Positions 1 to 6,401 of a stretch of DNA of 22,130 nt are shown piece after piece. Made by a program: the position numbers and the translations under genes. Source of the stretch: a virus; the IMG/VR virus record IMGVR_UViG_3300032753_000193, positions 1 to 22,130 of that record; one strand, written 5' to 3'. The notes beneath the pieces are model-generated. The model did no database searches. It saw nothing but the letters and a program-made list of their open reading frames with translations, and was not told the origin of the DNA. Within the stretch, counting starts at the first letter, position 1, and every line of letters starts with the position of its first letter.

Positions 1-498
1 GGTGTCACAGCCGTTGGCTTGTGCGTTCAGCGCCGATTGCAGAACGGTGGAGAACCGTGGTCCGCCTGGTGCGCCCCAACCCTTCGTGTTGAAACCGATA
101 GCCTTCTTCGCTGCCGTGCCGTTCATTGTTTTGAGTTCCCACAGGACAAGCCCAAGGTCGTCAGTCGGGATGATGCCGTCAGCGTGGCCTGATGAAGTAG
201 CAACCCGTGATGGGATTTCAAACTTGGCATCGGGGTAACGCTTGAGGATTGCCTCTTGACAAATCTCGTGGATCAGTGTCCCGAGTCCGGTGACAAAGGT
301 TCCTGCGGCGTCAAAGGGTTCACCTTCGTAGCCAAGCATGGAGTAGGCCATTGACCGAGCGCACTTGCCACTGTCTGAGTAACGGAACGGAGTGTCAAAC
401 GCTTGCGGCTTTTTGCCTGCCTCTAAGTTGCGCTGCATCTGATCCTCAACGAACAGTTGCGTGAACCGAGGTTCTACTGGGAGTTGCCAATCAGACAT
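1..498 (-). CDS. Cas4/RecB-like PD-(D/E)XK nuclease, 3' end outside window
   Basis: The frame is open from an ATG at 498 to the window edge, giving 166 residues of a longer protein. The pattern fits the Cas4/RecB-family PD-(D/E)XK nuclease fold: SGKCARS with Cys46, which in Cas4-like enzymes would be the first iron-sulphur ligand; LIHEICQEA with His77; GHADG with Asp107; and LWELKT with Glu121 and Lys123. Those residues are seen directly; the family role is nuclease processing of DNA ends during phage replication or recombination. The remaining iron-sulphur cysteines would lie beyond the edge, so the cluster cannot be confirmed. The start is supported by GAGGAG five bases upstream, and it overlaps the stop of the helix-turn-helix gene by eight bases. 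It is the third gene after the promoter near 1000. A RecB-like nuclease without a cluster is the main alternative. Confidence 0.72.
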   Translation of the reverse strand, partial: MSDWQLPVEPRFTQLFVEDQMQRNLEAGKKPQAFDTPFRYSDSGKCARSMAYSMLGYEGEPFDAAGTFVTGLGTLIHEICQEAILKRYPDAKFEIPSRVATSSGHADGIIPTDDLGLVLWELKTMNGTAAKKAIGFNTKGWGAPGGPRFSTVLQSALNAQANGCDT

Positions 499-736
499 TT
501 ATGCTCCTCACTTCGCAGTCAAGGCCGAGAAATGCGAACACCGAACGGCTATCCACATTCCACACGCCAGCCGATGACTTCTCTGCTTTCAGCAATCCTT
601 CTTTGATTCGAGCCATGACAGTCGGGCGAGAGATTCCAATGACCCGTGCTGCCTGCTCTGCTGAAAAGTACAAAGGGTAGTCAGTGTTTGTGTCGGGCAC
701 ATAAACCCGAGGTCCAACAAGGCTAATTGTTTCCAT
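491..736 (-). CDS. Excisionase/MerR-like helix-turn-helix protein
   Basis: This 81-residue protein carries YFSAEQAARVIGISRPTVMARIKEG, the typical layout of an excisionase-type (HTH_17/MerR-like) winged helix: a strand, helix 1, turn GIS, then the recognition helix. It is followed by a short wing ending near VWNVDSRSVFAFL. The role is probably sequence-specific DNA binding, as a small phage regulator or recombination directionality factor; no integrase is visible to pair with it. I chose the ATG at 736 over the one at 751 because GAGGAGG lies six bases before it, and the longer start would swallow that site. The start lies inside the last codons of the upstream 70-residue gene, so the two are probably translationally coupled. 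Confidence 0.7.
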   Translation of the reverse strand: METISLVGPRVYVPDTNTDYPLYFSAEQAARVIGISRPTVMARIKEGLLKAEKSSAGVWNVDSRSVFAFLGLDCEVRSINV

Positions 737-935
737 AGCCAGCCTCCTCATCTTCTGGGTTCCACTCGTACTTCTTGTACATCTCGTGGAGTTCAGTCAC
801 GGTTGCACCCATCGTGGATGAAGCAACAATCAACTTTTCCCCGAGGTCTTTCATTTGCAGGCCCAACGCTATGAGGCGCTGTCCTGTCTCTGCTGTCACG
901 TCAATAGCTTGACGTTCGGTAAGGCCATCTGCCAT
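723..935 (-). CDS. Small hypothetical protein, first gene after the promoter
   Basis: This is a 70-residue acidic protein beginning MADGLTERQAIDV. It is predicted mostly helical, with a long central helix of TGQRLIALGLQMKDLGEKL type and a charged tail rich in Glu, Asp and Asn. I do not recognise a family. A longer frame starting with TTG at 974 exists, but AAGGGAG six bases upstream of the ATG at 935 decides for the shorter form, and the promoter's expected start of transcription lies near 973, which leaves no room for the longer one. It is the first gene of the left-hand transcription unit, followed directly by the helix-turn-helix gene, and may belong with regulation or early takeover functions. 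Confidence 0.65.
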   Translation of the reverse strand: MADGLTERQAIDVTAETGQRLIALGLQMKDLGEKLIVASSTMGATVTELHEMYKKYEWNPEDEEAGYGNN

Positions 936-979
936 TCCGTTCTCCCTTGGTATCGCTGGGGTTTCCCCTAGCAATGTTC

Positions 980-1008
980 ATACTAATGGCAGTTGAAGCA
1001 AAAGTCAA
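980..1008 (-). promoter_or_regulatory. Sigma-70-type promoter
   Basis: Reading the minus strand, TTGACT (-35, at 1008-1003) is followed after exactly 17 bases by TAGTAT (-10, at 985-980). The -35 matches the consensus at five of six positions and the -10 at four of six. Transcription would begin near 973, about 38 bases before the ATG of the 70-residue gene. The -35 box contains the TGA stop of the upstream 44-residue gene, so the promoter sits exactly at the boundary between the late block and the left-hand block. Confidence 0.65.
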
Positions 1009-1139
1009 TTCTTTTTACAGATATGTTCATGAACCACATCCGCAATGAATGTCATAAGGTGCAACGGGGAGTACTGGTTGGGCGAGCCGAGGTTGACAAT
1101 CGTTCCGCACTTGGGGCAACGACAAAGTATTTCCATCAT
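1005..1139 (-). CDS. 44-residue Cys-motif (zinc-ribbon-like) protein
   Basis: A short frame begins MMEILCRCPKCGT and ends HEHICKKN. It has Cys6, Cys8 and Cys11 near the start and His38/His40/Cys41 near the end, an arrangement able to bind one zinc ion. I recognise no named family. The first ATG (1139) overlaps the TGA of the glycosyltransferase-methyltransferase gene in an ATGA junction; the second ATG at 1136 is also possible. GGGAG lies about ten bases upstream, a slightly long spacing. Its TGA stop falls within the -35 box of the promoter at 980-1008. The small size limits confidence, but the coupled start and the ordered metal-ligand spacing argue for a real gene. Confidence 0.55.
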   Translation of the reverse strand: MMEILCRCPKCGTIVNLGSPNQYSPLHLMTFIADVVHEHICKKN

Positions 1140-2356
1140 ATGAGAAGTTCTCCCGGCAGTCTCTCGTCGTTCTTGATAGCGACAAGGTTGGCATGGACAT
1201 AGGCAATGTTGGGACGCGGCCAGTCGGTGTACAAGCGTGACATCTGGAACCGACAGGTGATGTCAGGGACATATTTGGCAAACTCGGCGTTGGTGTAGTA
1301 CCAGAACGAGTGTTCATTCCAGAAAGAAACGTGAGTCGGATCTTGAAAGGCTCCTCGCCCGTCAGTGGATGGGGTGGAAGTCAGCATCATCCCGCCGTGG
1401 TGTAGCACTCTGTAGCACTCATTCATCAGCGAGACAGGATCAGCAATGTGTTCAAGGAAATCCACAGCTCGAATCACTCCCACCGAATTGTTGGGCATCT
1501 TGGATAGGACTTCCATAATGTCGCCCGTTATGTCGGCATCGTGCAGATCTACTGACTGATAGCTCGGAGGCGAGTTGTGCGCTCCGCCGAGGTCGAGTCG
1601 TTTCAAGCCCATGCGTCGTGCCCATGCGAGAGCGTTCGGCTCAATCGTCCTGTCGTACATATGGACTGTCTCAGTTTGGATACGAGCGTTCAGGTCTTGG
1701 CGAGCCTGTGTCTGCTTTGAGTGAACCCGTTGGCTGTAGATCGGCCAGCCGATGCAGTAGAAAGGTCCGTACTGATACAGCCGAGCAATCAGGTCTTGGT
1801 CGTCAAGGATGTCTAGCGTCCTGTCATAGCCCCCTACAGCGTCGTATGCGGCCCTAGAAAATGCCCTGAGGTGGTTTGGTGCGTACCAGATATACGACAC
1901 GGCAGACGGGACAGCAGGGAATGAGCGTACCCAACCGTCAGTTGATTGCTGCCAGCCAAAGATGGGGTTGAAAGGATGCTCGAACCACTTGCCTTCTTCA
2001 TTGACATGCCTGAAATCTGAGTAGACCATGCCAGCCAAAGGTCGGTCCTTGAACTTCATGGCTACCATTTGCAACGCGGCAGGTGCGAGCATGTCGTCGT
2101 GGTCTAACTCTACGAGGATATCCCCCGTACACCATGACACCGCATCAGACTTGGCAGCGCCGACAGCCATAGGCCCGCGGTCATTTGCTCGAACGATCTT
2201 TACCCGAGGATCATCTAATCTTTCGAGCCACCAATCTTGGGCTTCACCGTTGAGATAAACGATCCATTCCCAATCTTTATGGGTTTGTTTATTTAAAGAA
2301 GCGTAGGCGTCGTCTAGGTATTTTGGGTTGTGCGAAGGGGTAAAGACACTAATCAC
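1136..2356 (-). CDS. Fusion of GT2 glycosyltransferase and class I methyltransferase
   Basis: This 406-residue protein has two enzymes in one chain. Residues 1-235 are a GT-A fold family 2 glycosyltransferase: the first strand MISVFTPSHN, a nucleotide-binding region, and the metal-binding DHDD at 85-88. Residues 250-395 look like a small SAM-dependent methyltransferase: LDLGGAH (254-260) as a degenerate motif I, VDFLEHI (298-304) as in type 11 methyltransferases, and ECYRVLHHGG (313-322). By family knowledge it would move a sugar from a nucleotide sugar to an acceptor and methylate a nearby group; the acceptor is unknown. The start is a GTG that overlaps the phosphoesterase gene by eight bases. 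It has a weak ribosome site, but a later start would destroy the first strand. Separate genes of this kind are common in capsule loci; the fusion on a phage is unusual. Confidence 0.8.
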   Translation of the reverse strand: MISVFTPSHNPKYLDDAYASLNKQTHKDWEWIVYLNGEAQDWWLERLDDPRVKIVRANDRGPMAVGAAKSDAVSWCTGDILVELDHDDMLAPAALQMVAMKFKDRPLAGMVYSDFRHVNEEGKWFEHPFNPIFGWQQSTDGWVRSFPAVPSAVSYIWYAPNHLRAFSRAAYDAVGGYDRTLDILDDQDLIARLYQYGPFYCIGWPIYSQRVHSKQTQARQDLNARIQTETVHMYDRTIEPNALAWARRMGLKRLDLGGAHNSPPSYQSVDLHDADITGDIMEVLSKMPNNSVGVIRAVDFLEHIADPVSLMNECYRVLHHGGMMLTSTPSTDGRGAFQDPTHVSFWNEHSFWYYTNAEFAKYVPDITCRFQMSRLYTDWPRPNIAYVHANLVAIKNDERLPGELLI

Positions 2357-3182
2357 TCACGGGAGCATACAACTTTGGCCGGTGGTCTGCCAGCCTTTTG
2401 CCCGTGTATCTGCGACACAAATAATCAAGGCTGACGAACATCGGATCGTAGGCTCCATCTTCGACCTGGTGCTTGACGATGATGCCTCGCCAGTACGCTT
2501 GCTGCGGTCCAAGGTAATCCTCATCGTGGAGATACGCTGCGCCTGCGACAAGCCCGTTCTGCTGTTTGCCTGCGACATAGCGCACGCCATAGAGAAGAAC
2601 TTGTTGGTGCCCCATCGTGAACGAATGGCCGATGGACTTCAAGCGAGTTTCAGTTGCCCCACCAAGGGGGCGTCCGTTCATCTGGTTGTAGAAGTAGTGG
2701 CTGTAGCCCACACCGTCAAGCCACAGGATTTCACGGAAAGGATGGACTTCCCAACCCGTTCTTGCAAAGTCAAGGTCGTTCTCGGAGATAGTCCCCTCCA
2801 GCTTTGCATCGAGAGAGATAGCCCTGCTGATTCTGTCCTCATGGTTGCCGAGGGTGATATGACGCTCAGGCCACCATTGCTTTTCTTTGAAGCGTTTGCG
2901 GACAAGGTTGTATTCCACAAGAGGTTTGTTGAGGAGTTCCCAAGCGTAGTTGGCGGCTTCGATGTCCTTGGCATAGCGTCTGCCCTCCATTTCTTTCTTG
3001 CCCTTGTCATAGGACGACAGGGATTCCATGTCAGCGAAGTCACCAAGGTTGACAATCTTGATTCGCTCTTTGCCAGCGAATGAATCAACAATGTACTGCC
3101 CAATCCAAACAAGGTGGTCAAGCGGTACGCCAGGTTTTGTTTGGCAGTCTGGAATTACTATGTGGGTAGGGATTGCCGACAT
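2349..3182 (-). CDS. Calcineurin-like metallophosphoesterase
   Basis: This 277-residue protein has the metal-site motifs of the calcineurin-like phosphoesterase superfamily in order: PDCQ (11-14), GDFAD (47-51), GNHED (112-116), SHYF (161-164) and GHQQ (191-194). The first motif is D-x-Q instead of the usual D-x-H, a variant seen in some phage members. The likely activity is two-metal hydrolysis of a phosphate ester or diester; the substrate cannot be told from the sequence. The start is well supported by AGGGAGGA six bases upstream. It lies between the lysis block and the glycosyltransferase-methyltransferase gene, overlapping the latter by eight bases, so it may act with the glycan-modifying enzymes or on nucleic acid. 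Confidence 0.8.
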   Translation of the reverse strand: MSAIPTHIVIPDCQTKPGVPLDHLVWIGQYIVDSFAGKERIKIVNLGDFADMESLSSYDKGKKEMEGRRYAKDIEAANYAWELLNKPLVEYNLVRKRFKEKQWWPERHITLGNHEDRISRAISLDAKLEGTISENDLDFARTGWEVHPFREILWLDGVGYSHYFYNQMNGRPLGGATETRLKSIGHSFTMGHQQVLLYGVRYVAGKQQNGLVAGAAYLHDEDYLGPQQAYWRGIIVKHQVEDGAYDPMFVSLDYLCRRYTGKRLADHRPKLYAPVSD

Positions 3183-3197
3183 GAGTTTCCTCCCTTG

Positions 3198-3710
3198 TTA
3201 TGCCTCCGTAAGCATAGCAAGTTCTGCGGGAGAAACCTGGAATGGGTCTAAATCTCTACCCTTTAGGTCTTTGCACTCCCACCCCCCGTGCTCCCAAGCC
3301 CGTGCGACAAGGGCGCTACAGATCAAAGCATCTCCTGCCCTGCGGAAATCAAAGCGGATGAATTTAGGGGTGAGAAGGTTGAAGGCGATGGAGACAATGG
3401 TGCTGATGCTGTACTTAACTCCCACCTGCTCTTTGGCGTAGGCGATGGCCTTGAACCTGTCAACTCCTACAGGACAGGGACGGATGGCGAGGTAGCCGGT
3501 AGGTGCCACGTCTGAGATTGGGACGAGCTGACCACGACGACCCATCTGGACGCACATGGTTTCCTTGGTGCCGATGTCAACGACGATAGCGGCGTGGTTC
3601 CACTTCTTGTACTTGCGCCATGAAGGACGAAGCCACTGACCGAATCGGATCAGTGTTGCGAACAAACCTTTGTTGTGGGCGAGAACGAGGTCGCCCGGTT
3701 GGGGAGTCAA
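3198..3710 (-). CDS. Permuted NlpC/P60-like (YiiX-type) cysteine hydrolase
   Basis: This 170-residue protein begins TPQPGDLVLAH, the usual opening strand of permuted papain-like NlpC/P60 proteins. It has KWNHAAIVV with His39 and DALICSALVARAW with Cys131. His before Cys is the order expected of the circularly permuted YiiX/YebB-type subfamily. The C-terminal DPFQVSPAELA is also typical. Activity could be amide or ester hydrolysis in peptidoglycan or lipid; the substrate is not defined. The start is a TTG at 3710, four bases overlapping the stop of the 31-residue membrane gene (TTGA), with AGGAG six bases before it; no in-frame ATG lies early enough to keep the PGDLVL strand. It follows the endolysin and membrane genes, so a second lysis enzyme is plausible. 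Confidence 0.68.
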   Translation of the reverse strand: MTPQPGDLVLAHNKGLFATLIRFGQWLRPSWRKYKKWNHAAIVVDIGTKETMCVQMGRRGQLVPISDVAPTGYLAIRPCPVGVDRFKAIAYAKEQVGVKYSISTIVSIAFNLLTPKFIRFDFRRAGDALICSALVARAWEHGGWECKDLKGRDLDPFQVSPAELAMLTEA

Positions 3711-3802
3711 GACTTGCTCCTCTTAATCATGATGTATGCACCTGCAAGGCACACAGCAAAAAAGAATACGACCAATGGGATACCTACGGCTTGTGCCATC
3801 AT
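3707..3802 (-). CDS. 31-residue single-pass membrane protein
   Basis: The frame encodes MMAQAVGIPLVVFFFAVC, continues hydrophobic to AYIM, and ends in the basic tail IKRSKS. That is one transmembrane helix of about 20 residues with a positively charged C-terminus. The start ATG (3802) overlaps the upstream TGA in an ATGA junction and has AGGAG five bases before it; its TGA overlaps the TTG of the next gene. Coupling on both sides and the ideal membrane-helix composition support a real gene despite its size. A holin, pinholin or antiholin-like role is inferred from position only. Confidence 0.6.
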   Translation of the reverse strand: MMAQAVGIPLVVFFFAVCLAGAYIMIKRSKS

Positions 3803-4182
3803 CCACGCTCCTGCTTGTAACGGATCATTTCACGCTCTAACCAACGGATCTTTGTGTCCCGTTCGTCATCTTCGGCTGCTTCTTCATGGTCTATGACCTT
3901 CTCTTTGCCGAGTACGGTGGCGTGATAGGTGACGAAGTATGCCGTTATCAGAATTGGTAATACGCCTACGAATCCCCATGCTCCGTAGTTGTGGGTCAAG
4001 GCAACACCGGCGAAGGAAAGGACAGTCAGGTTGGCTACGTCGTAGCAGACGTTCATCATGCCAGCCAAGTGTCCTCGCCCAGCGGTGATGGCATGCGTGA
4101 GGATTGTGGAAGTGTAGTCAAGGATCGCCATGCCTACCGAGCCGACTGCCGAGTACATGACAATGTGCCAGAAGGTTGACAT
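3799..4182 (-). CDS. Multi-pass membrane protein of lysis block
   Basis: This 127-residue protein has about three hydrophobic segments: around residues 5-25 (HIVMYSAVGSVGMAIL), 45-65 (VANLTVLSFAGVALT) and 70-90 (WGFVGVLPILITAYFVTY). They are followed by a highly charged tail with heptad-like EEAAEDDERDTKIRWLEREM, which could form a short coiled coil in the cytoplasm. I do not recognise the family with confidence. The ATG at 4182 is used rather than the TTG at 4188: it overlaps the upstream TGA by one base and has AAGGA six bases before it. Its position among four membrane genes between the endolysin and the second hydrolase makes a holin or lysis-timing role likely. Confidence 0.6.
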   Translation of the reverse strand: MSTFWHIVMYSAVGSVGMAILDYTSTILTHAITAGRGHLAGMMNVCYDVANLTVLSFAGVALTHNYGAWGFVGVLPILITAYFVTYHATVLGKEKVIDHEEAAEDDERDTKIRWLEREMIRYKQERG

Positions 4183-4541
4183 CAACAATCCTTACGGTGC
4201 ATGTCTCGAACATCGTCGAGGATTTCGTTTGTCTCCTCTAGTTCAGCCTGCATCATCTCGATTATTTGGGCTTGACGCTCAATCAGAGTTTGGAGTTGCA
4301 GGCTTGTGACTGCATTGGACTGAGCGAGGGCAGGCTGCGTGATGGCCGAGTACACCGTCAGAACTGCAAGCAGGTAGAAGTAGTGAGGGTCGAGATTGGG
4401 CCAGATAATTTCCACGACGCAGATAATGAGACAGACGAACAAGGTCTGCCAAACGCAATCGGGGGAGGCGAACCAGTTGTCAAACCAAAGAAGCGCCTTG
4501 TCTTGTTGGCGTCGAATGAAAGATTTTTCTGATCCGATCAT
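4182..4541 (-). CDS. Two-pass membrane protein with coiled-coil tail (holin candidate)
   Basis: This 119-residue protein opens with a charged amphipathic segment, then has two transmembrane helices at about residues 31-48 (VWQTLFVCLIICVVEIIW) and 54-70 (YFYLLAVLTVYSAITQP). A long helical tail rich in Gln and Glu follows (LQTLIERQAQIIEMMQAELEE), probably a coiled coil. The two-helix plus coiled-coil layout resembles the short low-affinity iron permease-like membrane proteins and also many actinophage holins; the residues alone do not separate the two. The start forms an ATGA overlap with the small membrane gene upstream. Two cysteines lie within the first helix, and one is the final residue. 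Confidence 0.6.
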   Translation of the reverse strand: MIGSEKSFIRRQQDKALLWFDNWFASPDCVWQTLFVCLIICVVEIIWPNLDPHYFYLLAVLTVYSAITQPALAQSNAVTSLQLQTLIERQAQIIEMMQAELEETNEILDDVRDMHRKDC

Positions 4542-4663
4542 CGTTTGTTCCTATACCACTTGGCTGTGCCGATGATCGCTCCGACAACAGCAAGAATAAA
4601 ACCAAAGATGAACCCAGCGGAAGCGAGCGTCCCAAGGACGGTGTTCCAGTAGGTCCAACCCAC
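4538..4663 (-). CDS. 41-residue single-pass membrane protein (holin candidate)
   Basis: The reading frame contains one strong hydrophobic helix, LGTLASAGFIFGFILAVVGA, flanked by Trp and ending in the basic tail KWYRNKR. The open frame extends upstream over the endolysin gene, but that part is Cys/Arg-rich and translates as overlap noise. I therefore place the start at the GTG at 4663, which overlaps the endolysin TAG by one base (TAGTG) and has GGGG five bases upstream. A GTG at 4687 is the main alternative. The stop overlaps the next ATG (ATGA). Being directly coupled to the endolysin, it fits a minimal class III-type holin or spanin-like partner, although function is inferred only from position and shape. 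Confidence 0.5.
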   Translation of the reverse strand: MGWTYWNTVLGTLASAGFIFGFILAVVGAIIGTAKWYRNKR

Positions 4664-5379
4664 TACAGCCCCAACAAGATTCCCCACGTCTGAGGACCCA
4701 CAACACCATCGGCTGTGATCTTGAAGAAGTTCTGAACGTTCTTGACAGCCTGCTGCGTACCAGGACCGAAGGCTCCGTCTACTGCAATGTTCTGGCTGCA
4801 CTTGTCTTTAAGAAGCGCCTGCACAGCTTTGACATATCCAGTTTGGGAAGCGTTAATTGAAAGGGTAGGAAGAATCACATCTGCTCCTGAGGTTGGGGGG
4901 GTTACTGCTGTTGCTGATGGGACTCCCGAGGTTCCAATCTGCGTGGTGTCGAAGCGGAGGTAACGCTGTGGCTGCCTCCCATCTTGTGAGACATGGATAA
5001 GCGACGGGTCGCCCTGCTCGCCCATGCTGATAGTAAGTGGGTCCGGTCCGGCTTGCACAACAAGCGCCGTGTGTTCGCCGGTTCCCGGCCCGTAAACGAT
5101 GACATCTCCGGGGATTGCTTCGCTTACAGGAATCTCGATACCGTGTGAGAGCAGCGTGCCAGTGTAGCCCTGTCCGTCAAAGCCCTGCCCGTTCGGGTCG
5201 GCAGCGCCAGCCCATGAGTAGCAGTAGGTCACGAACGCTGAGCAGTCACAGTAGATCGTGCCATTGCCCGGGCTGTGGACATTCTGCATACGCTGTGGAC
5301 CTTCGGTGTAAACGAAGCGAGCGTTGTTAGCAACGCCCCAGTTAGCCCATGCAACAATTTGGTTACGAACGTCAGCCAT
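4663..5379 (-). CDS. Endolysin: NlpC/P60 domain plus peptidoglycan-binding domain
   Basis: This 238-residue enzyme has two domains. Residues about 1-140 are an NlpC/P60-like cysteine peptidase: YCDCSAFVTYCY with catalytic Cys46, IPGDVIVY (89-96), and GEHTALVV with catalytic His103. A Thr/Pro/Ser/Ala linker (about 145-170) leads to a PG_binding_1 module (about 175-238), recognised by DGAFGPGTQQAVKNVQ and ADGVVGPQTW. The family cleaves peptide bonds in the peptidoglycan stem and binds the wall through the C-terminal module. There is no signal peptide, so export through a holin is expected. An in-frame start at 5418 exists, but AAAGGA five bases before the ATG at 5379 and the preceding fibre stop at 5388 favour the shorter form. 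Small membrane genes follow immediately. Confidence 0.88.
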   Translation of the reverse strand: MADVRNQIVAWANWGVANNARFVYTEGPQRMQNVHSPGNGTIYCDCSAFVTYCYSWAGAADPNGQGFDGQGYTGTLLSHGIEIPVSEAIPGDVIVYGPGTGEHTALVVQAGPDPLTISMGEQGDPSLIHVSQDGRQPQRYLRFDTTQIGTSGVPSATAVTPPTSGADVILPTLSINASQTGYVKAVQALLKDKCSQNIAVDGAFGPGTQQAVKNVQNFFKITADGVVGPQTWGILLGL

Positions 5380-5387
5380 GTATTCCT

Positions 5388-6383
5388 TTAAATTGAAACG
5401 AGGTGGGTGGAGAGGCAAGTGTTTACCCCAGGGAGAGTACCGACCGCTTGCGATGTATCGTTAAAAATGTAAAGTTGCAGGTAATCATTTGCGGCGCATA
5501 ACAATTCTGTTGAAAGAACAACCATAGGGTAACTGTTAGAGCCAACTGCGTATTCGTAGTTACCTACATAAAAAGAACCATTCTTCCAAATATTGATATC
5601 AATGTTCCCAGCCGTGATTGGACCACCCGAGCTTTGGAAAGACGCTATTGCGCTGACTTGGTAGACGCCTGCGGTTGGAACAAAAAGGGCATTGCTACTG
5701 CAAGTCACGCTTCCTTTTAGGTACGCTCCTGTGGCCGTTCCAGACATATTCCCAATAATTGTGCCGCTATGCGCTCCAATTACCGTCTGAGAAGTGTTGA
5801 CCATCTTGCCAGCAGGGTTGCCAGTGATGCCGGGCGGAAAGGTAATGGTCTGCCACGTTGGTTCTGCGCTAGTACCATTTGCAGTCCACACTTGGCCCGA
5901 AGTTCCGGGGTTGACAGCGACCATTGAGTTTGCACCGCTGGCTACAAGTTGCTGACCAATGGCGGTAATCTGACCGATGGTGGTGTAGACAGCGTTGTTT
6001 GCTTCGTCGGCTTCGGTTGCCGAGAACACGGGAACGCAAACTGCGTTGGCGCTGTGGGAAATCGTGGAGGTGCCATCGTAACCACGCCCATTTGAAGAAC
6101 CTGATTGCCAGACAGTAACGACATTGCTTGAAGTGTTGGCACGGGAGCAGAGGATCTTTTCTTCGTTCGGCGTGCCGTAGTCCACCGCGACCACAAAAGG
6201 ACCAGAGCCGGGTCCACCGGGAACTCCCGTGCTGCCGGTGCCAAGGTCGTGATTATTCAGGTTGATCCATGACGAAGCGTTCAAAAGCGTGAACGTCAAG
6301 TCGCCTGGGCCCATAGCCGCAGCAAGGCCGGACGGGACCGCACTACCTGAGTAGTCACGATAAAGATACGAGGGAATGGCCAT
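5388..6383 (-). CDS. Second tail fibre / receptor-binding protein with C1q-like tip
   Basis: This 331-residue protein has three parts. Residues about 25-118 form a beta module with AVDYGTPNEEKILCS and GRGYDGTSTISHSANA, shared with the 318-residue adaptor-like protein and, more weakly, the collagen-like fibre. Residues 125-180 are a short helix plus a stretch common in phage fibres (GTSGQVWTANGTSAEPTWQTI region). Residues about 189-331, starting NPAGKMVN, look like a C1q/TNF-type jelly roll, including GVYQVSA and INIWKNGS. The likely role is a trimeric fibre binding a host surface ligand. The start ATG at 6383 has AGGAT about eight bases before it. It follows the nozzle-like gene and precedes the endolysin, the usual place for a distal fibre gene. 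Confidence 0.72.
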   Translation of the reverse strand: MAIPSYLYRDYSGSAVPSGLAAAMGPGDLTFTLLNASSWINLNNHDLGTGSTGVPGGPGSGPFVVAVDYGTPNEEKILCSRANTSSNVVTVWQSGSSNGRGYDGTSTISHSANAVCVPVFSATEADEANNAVYTTIGQITAIGQQLVASGANSMVAVNPGTSGQVWTANGTSAEPTWQTITFPPGITGNPAGKMVNTSQTVIGAHSGTIIGNMSGTATGAYLKGSVTCSSNALFVPTAGVYQVSAIASFQSSGGPITAGNIDINIWKNGSFYVGNYEYAVGSNSYPMVVLSTELLCAANDYLQLYIFNDTSQAVGTLPGVNTCLSTHLVSI

Positions 6384-6401
6384 TGTTATATCCTACCTTA
6401 T

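Noticed and set aside
2328-3083. Plus-strand open frame of about 250 residues opposite the metallophosphoesterase
   Set aside because: The opposite strand carries clear phosphoesterase motifs in order; the plus-strand translation has no family features and no good ribosome site, so it is an antisense shadow.
4664-4801. Longer form of the 41-residue membrane protein starting at 4801
   Set aside because: The extra 46 residues overlap the endolysin C-terminal domain in another frame and are Cys/Arg-rich without structure; a GTG coupled to the endolysin stop is more likely.
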